Of a stretch of DNA of 64,000 nucleotides, positions 1 through 8,676 are shown piece after piece. Numbering within the stretch: the stretch's first letter is position 1; each line of letters opens with the position of its first letter. Below the pieces are notes generated by a model. The model did no database searches and was not told where the DNA came from. It saw only the letters and a list, made by a program, of their open reading frames with translations. A program made the translations under genes and the position numbers. The DNA is from Nocardia sp. NBC_00416. Its GTDB lineage: Bacteria; Actinomycetota; Actinomycetes; Mycobacteriales; Mycobacteriaceae. The stretch lies in NCBI RefSeq assembly GCF_036032445.1, contig NZ_CP107932.1:4156501-4220500 (forward strand). Direction: 5' to 3'.

Positions 1-2
1 TC

Positions 3-440
3 ACCGTCGAAGCGATCTATCAGCTCAAACGCGAGGTAGTGGAATTGCGGCGCGCGGTGAATCCGCTGGCCGTGCCCCTGCAATTGCTGGTGCACAAAGA
101 GGAACTCCCGCTCGATCCGGAGATCCGGCGCTATCTTCGCGATGTCGCCGACCATCACACCGGCGTCGCCGAACGCATCACCGATTTCGACGATTCGCTG
201 AGCGCACTCATCAGCGCCGCACTCACCAAGATCACCGTCCAGCAGAACACCGATATGCGCAAGATATCGGCGTGGGTCGCCATCGCCGCGGTGCCGACCA
301 TGATCGCCGGAATCTACGGAATGAACTTCGAGCACATGCCGGAACTGAAGACCAGCTGGGGTTATCCGGTGGTGCTGCTCATCATCCTCGGAATCTGCCT
401 CACGCTGTTGGCGATGTTCCACCGCAACAACTGGCTCTGA
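3..440 (+). CDS. corA: CorA-family magnesium/cobalt transporter, C-terminal fragment
   Basis: This is the 3' end of a gene that begins before the window; 145 residues are visible. CorA proteins form pentameric inner-membrane channels for Mg2+ (and Co2+/Ni2+). What is seen: a long amphipathic stretch ending in a first membrane segment (IAAVPTMIAGIYG), directly followed by the GMNF version of the family's signature GMN loop, then a second membrane segment (VVLLIILGICLTLLAMF) and a short basic tail ending HRNNWL. This two-helix C-terminus with GMN between the helices is diagnostic. The soluble N-terminal domain lies outside the window. Confidence 0.93.
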   Translation, partial: TVEAIYQLKREVVELRRAVNPLAVPLQLLVHKEELPLDPEIRRYLRDVADHHTGVAERITDFDDSLSALISAALTKITVQQNTDMRKISAWVAIAAVPTMIAGIYGMNFEHMPELKTSWGYPVVLLIILGICLTLLAMFHRNNWL

Positions 441-509
441 ACCGGCCCGCCCGGACGCTTCGCTGCCGCGTCGGAGTCCACCGCAGCGGCGCCGCCCCGC
501 GGCCGGCCG

Positions 510-1091
510 CTAGAGCGACGCCGCTCCGCGACCGGGGTCCAGCACATCGATCCCCGCCTCGGCCCAGGCGTCACGCAGCGCCTGCGCCCCGCGCACCCGC
601 ACCCAGGCCGCCTCCGTCGCCGTCACCGGGGTCACAGCGAAGTACCGCACCGGCTCGGCCGGATCCGGCAATTCGATCTCCGGGATCTCCCCCGCACCCA
701 GCAGCACCGCCGTGAACGGCGCGTCCCGCCAGATCGGGTCGCCCATATCCAGCAACGCATCGGCTTGCAACACAACACCTTCGACGGCGGGCGCCGCCGC
801 CAGCACACCCAGCGACCGGGCGACCCCCGCACCGGCCCCGGCGGCCGACCGCAACGTCAACACCAATTCCGCCCGTGGCCCCCGCACCGGATCCGCGTGC
901 AGGTCACCCGGATCACCCATCGGATGCCGCGATCCGCCCACCGTCACATAGTGGGTCACCCCGTCTCCGGGGATCCGCAGTATCTCGATCGGCTCCAAAC
1001 CCAGAAACGTCATCGACGCCGTATCCACCGCGGCGGCGTCCACACCGAAGAAGCGGACCACCGCGGCCCGCACGCGCTCGATCACGTCCAT
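510..1091 (-). CDS. Suppressor-of-fused (SUFU) domain protein
   Basis: A 193-residue soluble protein. It resembles bacterial SUFU-domain proteins: an early segment with HYVTVGGSRHPMGDP, a central strand-rich RAELVLTLR, and a later GDPIWRDAPFTAVLLG block. The bacterial members have no settled function; some act as immunity or accessory proteins, many are solitary. It starts at an ATG only 3 nt after the stop of the upstream stress-type membrane protein gene, so the two are probably co-transcribed and translationally coupled. No signal peptide or membrane segment is seen. The family call rests on remembered motif similarity, not a search. Confidence 0.7.
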   Translation of the reverse strand: MDVIERVRAAVVRFFGVDAAAVDTASMTFLGLEPIEILRIPGDGVTHYVTVGGSRHPMGDPGDLHADPVRGPRAELVLTLRSAAGAGAGVARSLGVLAAAPAVEGVVLQADALLDMGDPIWRDAPFTAVLLGAGEIPEIELPDPAEPVRYFAVTPVTATEAAWVRVRGAQALRDAWAEAGIDVLDPGRGAASL

Positions 1092-1094
1092 CCG

Positions 1095-1595
1095 CTAGAT
1101 GGCCAGCCGGGCGAGCATATCCCGGGCCTGTTCGGCCGTTTTCGGATCACACAGCACGTCGTAACGACCCGCGACCAATTGCATGGTCGACGCGAAATCA
1201 CGCTGACCACGAGTAGCGGCGTAGGGAATCGTGGTGGAGATGACACCGAAAATGATGCCGCCCACCAAACCCACCACCAGCGGACCGGCCATTCCGTTCG
1301 TGGTGAAAAGGCTCAGCAACAACCCCAGGAAAAGTCCCAGCCAAGCACCCGACACCACACCCCCACCGATCACCTTTCCCCAGTTGAGCCGATACAACAC
1401 CCGCTCGACCTGCATCAGATCGACACCGACAATGGTCACGTTCTGCACCGGAAACTGGTTGTCCGCCAGATAGTCCACCGCACGCTGCGCCTCGGCATAG
1501 GTCGGATACGAACCGACCGGCCATCCCGAAGGGGGCGTGGGCAGACCCTGTCTGCCGCGATTCGTTCCTCCAAGAGGGTTCGTCATGAAGTCCAT
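1095..1595 (-). CDS. General stress protein 17M-like (YflT) membrane protein
   Basis: 166 residues. The N-terminal third has the GSYPTYAEAQRAVDYLAD and FPVQNVTIVGVDL pattern of the general-stress-protein 17M domain, a small alpha/beta fold found in sigma-regulated stress proteins. Two glycine-rich membrane segments follow (around residues 77-96 and 103-123), then a soluble tail (YDVLCDPKTAEQARDMLARLAI). Mycobacteria carry a similar protein next to the MgtE-like gene, as here. It leads a two-gene unit with the SUFU-domain gene. An in-frame ATG three codons downstream is an alternative start. The role is unknown; a stress-linked membrane function is inferred. Confidence 0.8.
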   Translation of the reverse strand: MDFMTNPLGGTNRGRQGLPTPPSGWPVGSYPTYAEAQRAVDYLADNQFPVQNVTIVGVDLMQVERVLYRLNWGKVIGGGVVSGAWLGLFLGLLLSLFTTNGMAGPLVVGLVGGIIFGVISTTIPYAATRGQRDFASTMQLVAGRYDVLCDPKTAEQARDMLARLAI

Positions 1596-1660
1596 TCTGT
1601 CTTATTTGACGGCGCCCGCGGCGGCGCGGGTTGCCGCCCAGCGCGCCGAAAGCACCGCGC

Positions 1661-2605
1661 CTACTCCGGCGGACTGAACGTCGTCGTCCGGCTCATCCCC
1701 GCCGCCCGGCCCTTCTCCGCGATGACCCCCGCCATCTTGGCGCTGGCCTCGTCGATCATCTCGTCGCCGAGCATCACCGCGCCACGGGCGCCGCCCGCGG
1801 ACGAGGTGTGATAGGCGTAGGCCTCCAGGATGAGTTCGGCGTGGTCGTAATCGGATTGCCGGGGGCTGAAGATCTCGTTCGCGGCATCGACCTGGCCCGG
1901 GTGCAGCACCCATTTGCCGTCGAAGCCCAGGGCCGCGGTGCGCCCGGCCGCCCGCCGGAATCCCGCGAGATCGCGGATCTGCAAGTAGGGGCCGTCGATA
2001 GCCTGTAGGCCGTGGGCGCGGGCGGTGAGCAGGATGGTCATCAAGATGTGGTGGTAGGCGTCGCCGGTGTCGTACCCCTCGGGCTGCTCACCGACCACCA
2101 AGGTGCGCATATTGATACTCGCCATGAAATCGGCCGGGCCGAAGACCAGCGTCTGCACCCGCGGGCTGGCGGTGGCGATCTCGTCGATATTGCGCAGGCC
2201 GAGCGCGTTCTCGATCTGGGGTTCGATCCCGATCCGGCCGGGTTCGATGCCGTTGGCCCGCTCCAGCTGACTCAGCAGCAGATCCAGTGCGCGCACCTGG
2301 CCGCCGTCGGTCACCTTCGGCAGCAGGATCGCGTCGATCGCGGTACCGGCGCCGTCGACCACCGATATCACGTCGGCGTAGGTCCACTGCGTCGTCCAGT
2401 CGTTGACCCGGACCACCCGCAACTGGTTGCCCCAGCCGGAGTCGTTGAGCGCGGCGATGATATTCGCGCGGGCCGCGGCCTTCGCGTCGGGCGCGACCGC
2501 GTCCTCGAGGTCGAGGAACACCTCGTCGACGGGCAGGCCCTTGGCCTTGACGATCATTTTCGGGTTGCTGCCCGGCACAGCTAGCACGGAACGGCGCGGC
2601 TTCAT
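1661..2605 (-). CDS. HpcH/HpaI aldolase / CitE-like CoA-ester lyase
   Basis: 314 residues. Members cleave or form 3-hydroxyacyl-CoA esters such as malyl-CoA or citramalyl-CoA using Mg2+. Seen: the opening RSVLAVPGSNPKMIVKA, the acidic DEVFLDLEDAV strand that carries metal and substrate ligands, an IEPQIENALGLRN strand containing a conserved glutamate, and VFGPADF near the active site. I chose the ATG at 2605 because a clear AGGAG lies 5 nt before it; a longer reading to 2644 would lack a site. The exact substrate cannot be told; L-malyl-CoA or (S)-citramalyl-CoA lyase are the likeliest. It is divergent from the MgtE-like gene. Confidence 0.85.
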   Translation of the reverse strand: MKPRRSVLAVPGSNPKMIVKAKGLPVDEVFLDLEDAVAPDAKAAARANIIAALNDSGWGNQLRVVRVNDWTTQWTYADVISVVDGAGTAIDAILLPKVTDGGQVRALDLLLSQLERANGIEPGRIGIEPQIENALGLRNIDEIATASPRVQTLVFGPADFMASINMRTLVVGEQPEGYDTGDAYHHILMTILLTARAHGLQAIDGPYLQIRDLAGFRRAAGRTAALGFDGKWVLHPGQVDAANEIFSPRQSDYDHAELILEAYAYHTSSAGGARGAVMLGDEMIDEASAKMAGVIAEKGRAAGMSRTTTFSPPE

Positions 2606-2658
2606 CAACTCTCCTGGGGTCGGCCCGGTCCGGCCCCGGAACATCTAGCCTGGCAACC

Positions 2659-3939
2659 ATGGCAGCTACCAGGGTGTATATCGCCAGGCTGACCGGCCTG
2701 GCGGTGCTGGGGCCGGACGGCGAGTCTATCGGCCGCGTACGCGACGTAGTCGTCGCCGTCCGGTACGACCGGCAGGAACCGCGTGTCCACGGCCTGGTGG
2801 TGGAGTTGCCGACCCGGCGGCGGATCTTCGTGCCGATGCTGCGAGTGACCTCCGTCGAGCCCGGTTCGGTGACCCTGAACACCGGCAATGTCAGTCTGCG
2901 CCGCTTCGCGCAACGTCCCGGCGAACTGCTGGCCATGGCACAGATCGTCGACTCCGCGGTGCGGGTGGACGATCCGGACCTGCCGGATCTGGCCGGAGTC
3001 GACGTCTTCGTGGTGGATCTCGGGATCACGCTGACCCGTACCCGGGATTGGCGGGTCTCGCGGGTCGCGGTACGCGGCCACCGCCGGATCGGGCGGCGGC
3101 GCACGGTGCACGTGGTGGACTGGGCCCGGGTGGACGGGCTCACGCCGTACGAGTTGGGGCGGCCGGGTCAGGACGTCAGCACCCTGCTCGAGCAGTTCGA
3201 GGGGCAGCGGGCCGCCGATGTCGCGCATATGCTGCGCGAGCTGCCGGAGAAACGGCGCCTGGAGGTGGCGGTCGCGCTCGACGACGAGCGGCTGGCCGAT
3301 GTGGTGCAGGAACTGTCGGGGGACGATCAGCTGGAACTGCTGGGCAAGCTCGAGATCGGGCGCGCCGCCGACGTACTCGAGGCCATGGATCCCGACGACG
3401 CCGCCGATCTGCTGGGCGGTCTGCCGGAGAACGAGGCCGAATCCCTGCTGGCGCTGATGGATCCGCAGGAGTCCGAGCCGGTACGCCGTTTGCTCGAGCA
3501 CTCCCCGGACACCGCGGGCGGCCTGATGACACCCGAGCCGGTGATCCTGACGCCCGCGACCACGATCGCGGAAGCCCTGGCGCGGGTCCGCGACCCCGAT
3601 CTGACGCCGGCACTGGCCTCGATGGTGTTCGTCGTCCGGCCGCCGACCGCGACACCGACCGGGCGCTATATGGGCTGCGTCCACCTGCAGCAGCTGCTGC
3701 GGGAGCCGCCCGCGCATCTGGTGGGCGGGATCCTGGACACCGATCTGACCACGCTGCGGCCGGAGGCGCCGCTCACCGCGGTGGCCCGCTATTTCGCCAG
3801 CTACAACCTGGTGTGCGCGCCGGTCGTGGACGAGCAGAACCATCTGCTGGGCGCGGTCAGCGTGGACGACGTCCTGGACCATCTGCTGCCGCGGGACTGG
3901 CGTGCGGACGAGCAACTGTTCGAAGGTGTGCGATCGTGA
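2659..3939 (+). CDS. Soluble MgtE N-domain/CBS-domain protein
   Basis: 426 residues with three parts: an N-terminal beta-barrel-like region (about 1-75, resembling a PRC barrel), a helical MgtE_N repeat region (about 170-275, with DAADLLGGLPENEAESLLALMD), and a CBS pair (about 285-415). In true MgtE channels this N+CBS unit is the cytosolic Mg2+ sensor attached to a five-helix pore; no pore region exists here. The gene overlaps the following DUF1003 gene, which encodes a membrane protein, so a two-component assembly is possible. A TAGCCT hexamer ends 7 nt before the ATG and there is no ribosome site, suggesting a leaderless transcript. A mycobacterial homologue has the same layout. Confidence 0.85.
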   Translation: MAATRVYIARLTGLAVLGPDGESIGRVRDVVVAVRYDRQEPRVHGLVVELPTRRRIFVPMLRVTSVEPGSVTLNTGNVSLRRFAQRPGELLAMAQIVDSAVRVDDPDLPDLAGVDVFVVDLGITLTRTRDWRVSRVAVRGHRRIGRRRTVHVVDWARVDGLTPYELGRPGQDVSTLLEQFEGQRAADVAHMLRELPEKRRLEVAVALDDERLADVVQELSGDDQLELLGKLEIGRAADVLEAMDPDDAADLLGGLPENEAESLLALMDPQESEPVRRLLEHSPDTAGGLMTPEPVILTPATTIAEALARVRDPDLTPALASMVFVVRPPTATPTGRYMGCVHLQQLLREPPAHLVGGILDTDLTTLRPEAPLTAVARYFASYNLVCAPVVDEQNHLLGAVSVDDVLDHLLPRDWRADEQLFEGVRS

Positions 3940-4547
3940 CGGAGAAGAGCACCGTGAGCCGGGCGGCGATCACCGCCCGGCAGCGGCTGGAGACCCCGGT
4001 CGAGTCCCGGTTCCGGTTCGACTGGGACGCCGAGGCACTGGCGCGCGGCAGTGAACGGATCGCCCGGTTCCTGGGTACCGGACGCTATCTGGCGATCCAG
4101 ACGGTGGTGGTGATCGTCTGGATCGCGCTGAACGTCTCCGTTATCGCGTTGCGCTGGGACCCCTACCCGTTCATCCTGCTGAATCTGGCGTTTTCCACCC
4201 AGGCCGCCTATGCCGCGCCGCTGATCCTGCTGGCCCAGAACCGACAGGACAATCGCGACCGGGTGTCGCTGGAGGAGGACAGGCTGCGGGCCGCGCAGAC
4301 AAAGGCGGACACCGAGTTCCTGGCGCGTGAACTGGCCGCACTGCGCCTCGCCGTGGGCGAGGTCGCCACCCGTGACTATCTGAGGCGCGAACTGGACGAG
4401 ATCCGCGACGCGCTCGACCGGATCGAGACCGCGGCGGGTGTCGGTCCGACGCGCGGCCCGGACAAATCCACGAAGCCGAAACGCAAGAAAACCTCCGGTC
4501 ACAGGCCGATCACAGGCTCGGTTTCATCACCTGTCGCGGATGAATGA
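3936..4547 (+). CDS. DUF1003 membrane protein
   Basis: 203 residues. The GTG start overlaps the stop of the MgtE_N/CBS gene (GTGA), a strong sign of translational coupling. The protein has a basic N-terminus, two membrane helices (IQTVVVIVWIALNVSVIAL and the PFILLNLAFSTQAAYAAPLILLA block), then a charged, probably coiled-coil cytoplasmic tail with QNRQDNRDRV, which is typical of DUF1003. A Lys-rich end (KPKRKK) follows. The family is uncharacterised but often sits next to MgtE or other cation-transport genes; partnership with the soluble MgtE-like sensor is inferred from position. Confidence 0.88.
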   Translation: MTEKSTVSRAAITARQRLETPVESRFRFDWDAEALARGSERIARFLGTGRYLAIQTVVVIVWIALNVSVIALRWDPYPFILLNLAFSTQAAYAAPLILLAQNRQDNRDRVSLEEDRLRAAQTKADTEFLARELAALRLAVGEVATRDYLRRELDEIRDALDRIETAAGVGPTRGPDKSTKPKRKKTSGHRPITGSVSSPVADE

Positions 4548-4668
4548 CCGGAAATCCGCAATATGCTCCTGACCGGTAGGTAACCTGGATCACGTTGTCC
4601 CGAGCGCGCCGTCCGGGGAATGTCCGGGACGGTTGCTCACCAGTGACATAGAGGAATGGTGGAGCCGA

Positions 4669-6060
4669 ATGCGGATACCTACCCCTGTGGCAATGTCGGC
4701 TCTGGTCATGGCGGGCCTGGTAGCGGGCGGTTCGGCCGCCCACACCACCTTGTCCTCGACACCCCCGGAGGCTCCCGGGGCCCAGCTCGCCGCCAATGCC
4801 GGTCGGCTCGGAGATCTGGGCGTTACCACCGAAGCGGCACTGCCCCAGACACTCGGAATGTTGCCGGTCGAGCCGACGAGCCCGCGGAAACTTCGCGCAC
4901 TGAGTCCCGCCGGGGCATCGCCGTTCGGCCGCCCCTTCCCGCCGCAGAGCATCAACCTGCCCAGCACCGGCGGCGCACTCGGAATTCCGGAGATCGTGCT
5001 GGCCGCCTATCGCAATGCCGAACTGGCGCTGCAGTCCTCGACACCCGGCTGCGGAGTCACCTGGAATCTGCTCGCCGGGATCGGGCGGATCGAATCGGGG
5101 CACGCGAGCAACGGGCGCACCGACGCCGCGGGCACGACCAACCCACCGATCTTCGGACCGGCACTGGACGGCTCACTGCCCGGCAACGAGGTGATCCGCA
5201 CCTCCGAAGGCGGGTACGTCCGGGCGATGGGCCCCATGCAGTTCCTGCCGGGCACCTGGTCGCACTACGCCGCCGACGGCAACGGGGACGGCCGGGCGGA
5301 TCCGCACAATGTCTTCGACGCGGCGCTGGGCGCCGGAAAGTACCTGTGCTCCGGCGGTTCGAACCTGCGCGACCCGCAGCAGGAACTGCGGGCGGTGCTG
5401 CGCTACAACAACTCGATGTCCTACGCGGCCACGGTGCTGAGCTGGTCGGCGGCCTACCGGACCGGCGGCCGTCCGGCCCCGGTGCCCGTTTCCCCCGGCT
5501 TGGTACCGCCGGGCAGCCTGCCCACGGGATTCCCGCCCGGACCGACGGATCTGCTGGCCGCGCAGACCGAGGTCCCGCCGCCCCCGCCGAGCTTCGCGCT
5601 GCAGACCCCGCGCCCGGCGCCGATGATCCGGATTCCCGGCCTGCCGCCCATCCCGTGCGGACTGTTGTGCCCGCCGGCGCCGGGCTCGCCCAAAGTCGGC
5701 GAAGCGCTGCCCGAATCGGTCCCGGCCCCGGAACGGCCCGGCGAGCCGGGCGCTCCCACCGGCTCGGCGCCCGGGGCGCCGGGCACGCGGGCTCCGGAGG
5801 CGCCCGCCCCGGCCGAGTCGGCGCCGTCCGCGCCCACTCCGGCGGAGCCCGAGAACCAGGCGCCGCCCGCTGCGCCTGCACCTGCACCCGCAGCGCCGCC
5901 GTCGATCACCCTTCCCGGCGGACTGGTGGTCCCGCTGCCGATCGCGATCGTTGCGGCCCCCACCGGCGCGGCGCCCGGCCCGGCCGATGTTCCGGCGCCA
6001 CCACCGGCACCCGCGCCGGCGGCGCCCGCGACCCCGGCGGCCCCCGCCCCACCCGCCTGA
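4669..6060 (+). CDS. Secreted lytic transglycosylase-like protein with Pro/Ala-rich tail
   Basis: 463 residues. After a signal peptide (about residues 1-25) comes a lysozyme-like soluble lytic transglycosylase domain (about 110-270). Seen: the probable catalytic glutamate in IGRIESGH, the GPMQFLPGTW motif, a DGNGDGRADP loop that could bind calcium, and RYNNSMSY. Such enzymes cleave the MurNAc-GlcNAc bond of peptidoglycan. The last 190 residues are proline- and alanine-rich low-complexity sequence, perhaps a wall-spanning linker. The start ATG has GGAG 5 nt upstream; an in-frame ATG 36 nt earlier is less likely. A paralogue follows at 6317. Confidence 0.87.
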   Translation: MRIPTPVAMSALVMAGLVAGGSAAHTTLSSTPPEAPGAQLAANAGRLGDLGVTTEAALPQTLGMLPVEPTSPRKLRALSPAGASPFGRPFPPQSINLPSTGGALGIPEIVLAAYRNAELALQSSTPGCGVTWNLLAGIGRIESGHASNGRTDAAGTTNPPIFGPALDGSLPGNEVIRTSEGGYVRAMGPMQFLPGTWSHYAADGNGDGRADPHNVFDAALGAGKYLCSGGSNLRDPQQELRAVLRYNNSMSYAATVLSWSAAYRTGGRPAPVPVSPGLVPPGSLPTGFPPGPTDLLAAQTEVPPPPPSFALQTPRPAPMIRIPGLPPIPCGLLCPPAPGSPKVGEALPESVPAPERPGEPGAPTGSAPGAPGTRAPEAPAPAESAPSAPTPAEPENQAPPAAPAPAPAAPPSITLPGGLVVPLPIAIVAAPTGAAPGPADVPAPPPAPAPAAPATPAAPAPPA

Positions 6061-6177
6061 CCGGACAGTATCCGCCGGGCGCACTGCCCCATCCGGGTCT
6101 CCGCGGCCGGGTCTGCGCACAACCGGACCCCGCCGCGCGCAGACCCGGTTGCCGTGCGGCGCCGCGGATTCCCCGAA

Positions 6178-6282
6178 GTGACCGGGGGCGAAAAAATTGG
6201 TCACGGAGGAGTAACAAACAGATCTCGGATGCGGTAGTCTCGACACAACAGGTCACGGACCGGCAACGAATCACCCGTGACC
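6178..6282 (+). promoter_or_regulatory. Alternating GTGACC / GGTCACGG inverted segments in the leader
   Basis: Four complementary segments alternate between the two transglycosylase genes: GTGACC at 6178-6183, GGTCACGG at 6199-6206, GGTCACGG at 6251-6258 and CCGTGACC at 6275-6282. Segment 1 can pair with 2, and 3 with 4; alternatively 2 can pair with 4 or 1 with 3. Mutually exclusive hairpins of this kind are typical of attenuators and riboswitches. It sits 34 nt before the chosen start of the second gene. No match to a known riboswitch consensus was recognised. Confidence 0.4.
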
Positions 6283-6316
6283 GCAGGCTGTGCGTTCAGA
6301 TGAAGGGCTTGAGCAC

Positions 6317-7171
6317 GTGGGGCGTCACCGTAAACAGCAACCTGCCACCGTTTCCCGTAGTTCGGTGATCGCGCTCACCGGGCTGGTTCCGGCCGGGGTC
6401 GTGGCCACCAACGCCGCGGCGGCCGTGGCCACCGACCCCACAGCGGCATCGGTGGCGATGCAGATCTCGGCATCCAACGCCGAACCCGCGCAGCCCGCAG
6501 CACCCATGGTCGTCGACTACAACACGCTGCACGCCATGGCAAAACAGTCGCCCGAGGCGCGGGTGGAAGTGAAATCGGTTGCGCTGGATCCGAATCGCGC
6601 CCGTAACGACCTTCCCGTGGCGGCGTCGGGAATTCCCGGTATCGCCGAGGCCGCCTATATCGGAGCCGAGCAGATCCTGGCCGACGAGAACCCGGACTGC
6701 AATATGCCCTGGACCATGCTGGCCGGTATCGGCCGCGTCGAATCCACGCATATGAACAACGGCAAGGCCGATGCCGACGGTAACGCGCTCGCCCCCGTGT
6801 TCGGCCCGGTGCTGGACGGCAGCCTCTCGGGCAACAATGTCATCCACGATTCCGACAGCGGCGCCCTCGACGGGTTCAGTGGCTACGACCGCGCGGTCGG
6901 GCCCATGCAGTTCCTGCCGGAGACATGGACAAAATTCGCCGCCGACGGCAACCGCGACGGCATCTCCGATCCGCAGAACTACTACGACGCGACCCTGACC
7001 GCCGGAAAGTACCTGTGCTCCGGCGGCGTGGATATGAGCGATCCCGCCCAGCAGACCAGGGCGATCCTGCGCTACAACAACTCCATGGCCTATGTGGCCA
7101 ACGTGATGGCGTGGGAGCAGTCGTACCAGACGGGTGTCGCTCCGCGGCCCGCGGAACTTCCCCGGATCTGA
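6317..7171 (+). CDS. Second secreted lytic transglycosylase-like protein
   Basis: 284 residues, paralogous to the preceding gene but without the Pro-rich tail. A signal-like hydrophobic region lies near residues 15-40 (VIALTGLVPAGVVATNAAAA). The catalytic domain shows IGRVESTH with the probable catalytic glutamate, GPMQFLPETW, DGNRDGISDP and RYNNSMAY. The GTG at 6317 (protein begins MGRHRK, a common opening for this family) is preferred; an in-frame GTG at 6290 is the alternative. The upstream region carries the alternating inverted segments described at 6178-6282. It probably remodels peptidoglycan. Confidence 0.85.
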   Translation: MGRHRKQQPATVSRSSVIALTGLVPAGVVATNAAAAVATDPTAASVAMQISASNAEPAQPAAPMVVDYNTLHAMAKQSPEARVEVKSVALDPNRARNDLPVAASGIPGIAEAAYIGAEQILADENPDCNMPWTMLAGIGRVESTHMNNGKADADGNALAPVFGPVLDGSLSGNNVIHDSDSGALDGFSGYDRAVGPMQFLPETWTKFAADGNRDGISDPQNYYDATLTAGKYLCSGGVDMSDPAQQTRAILRYNNSMAYVANVMAWEQSYQTGVAPRPAELPRI

Positions 7172-7190
7172 CGGCACTACGATCGGCACT

Positions 7191-8327
7191 ATGCCAGTGG
7201 TAACGGAAGCGGAGGTGCGGGGCGCCCTCGCGAAGGTCGACGACCCGGAGATCCGCAAACCGATCACCGAACTGGGCATGGTGAAGAGCATCCGGATCGA
7301 ACCGGACGGCGATGTGCACATCGAGGTCTACCTGACCACCGCCGGTTGCCCGCTGCGGACCGAGATAACCCAGCGGGTCAGCACCGCTGTCACCGATGTC
7401 CCCGGTGTCGGCGCGGTATCGGTCGATCTCGACGTGATGAGCGACGAGCAACGCACCGAACTGCGCAAACAGTTGCGCGGCGACTCGGCGGATCCGGTGA
7501 TCCCCTTCGCCCAGCCCGGTTCCCTGACCCGCGTGTACGCGGTGGCCTCGGGCAAGGGCGGGGTGGGCAAGTCCAGCGTCACGGTGAACCTGGCCGCCGC
7601 ACTGGCCGAACGCGGCCTCTCGGTCGGTGTGCTCGACGCCGATATCTACGGCCACTCCATCCCCCGGATGCTGGGCACCGACGCCCGGCCCACCCAGGTC
7701 GAGCGGATGATCATGCCGCCGGTCGCGCACGACGTGAAGATGATCTCGATCGCGCAGTTCACCAAGGGCAACACGCCGGTGGTGTGGCGCGGTCCGATGC
7801 TGCATCGTGCCCTGCAGCAGTTCCTCGCCGATGTGTTCTGGGGCGATCTCGACGTCCTGCTGCTGGACCTGCCGCCCGGGACCGGCGATGTGGCGATCTC
7901 CATCGCCCAGCTGATCCCCAACGCCGAGATCCTGGTGGTCACCACCCCGCAGATCGCCGCCGCCGAGGTCGCCGAACGCGCCGGCGCCATCGCCCTGCAG
8001 ACCCGGCAGCGGATCGCCGGGGTCGTGGAGAACATGTCCTGGCTGGATCTACCCGACGGCACCCGGATGGAGCTCTACGGATCCGGCGGCGGCCAGGTGG
8101 TGGCGGACCGGCTCACCCGCGCCGTGGGGGCCGAGGTGCCGCTGCTCGGGCAGATCCCGATCGAGCAGGCGCTGCGCGAGGCCGGTGACGAAGGCACCCC
8201 GATCGTGCTGAAGGATCCGGACAACCCGTCCGCCGTCGCGCTGCGCGCCGTGGCGGACAAGCTCGCGATCCGTCGCCGCGGCCTGGCGGGTATGTCGCTG
8301 GGTATCGACACGACTCGCAATCTCTGA
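7191..8327 (+). CDS. mrp: Mrp/NBP35-family iron-sulfur carrier ATPase
   Basis: 378 residues. An N-terminal FeS-assembly P domain (DUF59, about residues 1-90) is followed by the P-loop ATPase domain. Seen: GKGGVGKSS deviant Walker A, DADIYGHS switch I region, and DLPPGTGD. Mrp proteins carry and deliver Fe-S clusters in an ATP-dependent way. The CxxC pair found near the C-terminus in many homologues is absent (the region reads ENMSWLDLPDG), as also remembered for the mycobacterial protein. TACGAT ends 7 nt before the ATG with no ribosome site, suggesting a leaderless mRNA. An earlier in-frame start at 7134 would overlap the upstream gene. Confidence 0.93.
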   Translation: MPVVTEAEVRGALAKVDDPEIRKPITELGMVKSIRIEPDGDVHIEVYLTTAGCPLRTEITQRVSTAVTDVPGVGAVSVDLDVMSDEQRTELRKQLRGDSADPVIPFAQPGSLTRVYAVASGKGGVGKSSVTVNLAAALAERGLSVGVLDADIYGHSIPRMLGTDARPTQVERMIMPPVAHDVKMISIAQFTKGNTPVVWRGPMLHRALQQFLADVFWGDLDVLLLDLPPGTGDVAISIAQLIPNAEILVVTTPQIAAAEVAERAGAIALQTRQRIAGVVENMSWLDLPDGTRMELYGSGGGQVVADRLTRAVGAEVPLLGQIPIEQALREAGDEGTPIVLKDPDNPSAVALRAVADKLAIRRRGLAGMSLGIDTTRNL

Positions 8328-8346
8328 GCGCACCTAGACTCGGTCC

Positions 8347-8676
8347 ATGCTCACCCTGCTGCTGTACGTCCTGATCGTCGGTTTGGTGGCCGCAGTCCTG
8401 TTCCTTCTGGCCAGCGCCCTCTTCGGGCGGTCGGAGGAATTGGGGCCGCTACCCGAGGGCACCACGGCGACGGTGCTGCCGGTCGAAGGGATCAGCGGCG
8501 CGGATGTGCGGGCGTTGCGCTTCCAGCAGGTCGTCCGCGGTTACAAGGCCGGTGAGGTCGACTGGGCACTGGCCCGGCTGGCCGCCCGTATCGACGAACT
8601 GCAGGGCCAATTGGCCGAGGCGCGCGCCGTCGGCGCGGCGGCGCACAGCTCCGGCCCGGAGCAGGAGCAGCCGTGA
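8347..8676 (+). CDS. Small DivIVA-domain membrane protein
   Basis: 109 residues: one N-terminal membrane helix (LLLYVLIVGLVAAVLFLLAS), a linker, then a DivIVA-like segment (FQQVVRGYKAGEVDWALARL) and a short coiled coil (IDELQGQLAEARA). DivIVA domains recognise curved membrane and organise polar growth in actinobacteria. The homologous mycobacterial gene sits directly before tagA, as here. TAGACT lies 6 nt before the ATG (leaderless signature). The last 4 nt overlap the next gene's start (GTGA). Confidence 0.83.
   Translation: MLTLLLYVLIVGLVAAVLFLLASALFGRSEELGPLPEGTTATVLPVEGISGADVRALRFQQVVRGYKAGEVDWALARLAARIDELQGQLAEARAVGAAAHSSGPEQEQP

Noticed and set aside
6061..6316. A c-di-AMP (ydaO-type) riboswitch before the second transglycosylase gene
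   Set aside because: The gene type and the paired segments fit the idea, but the conserved GG-rich core of that riboswitch could not be matched. Reported only as an alternating inverted-repeat leader.
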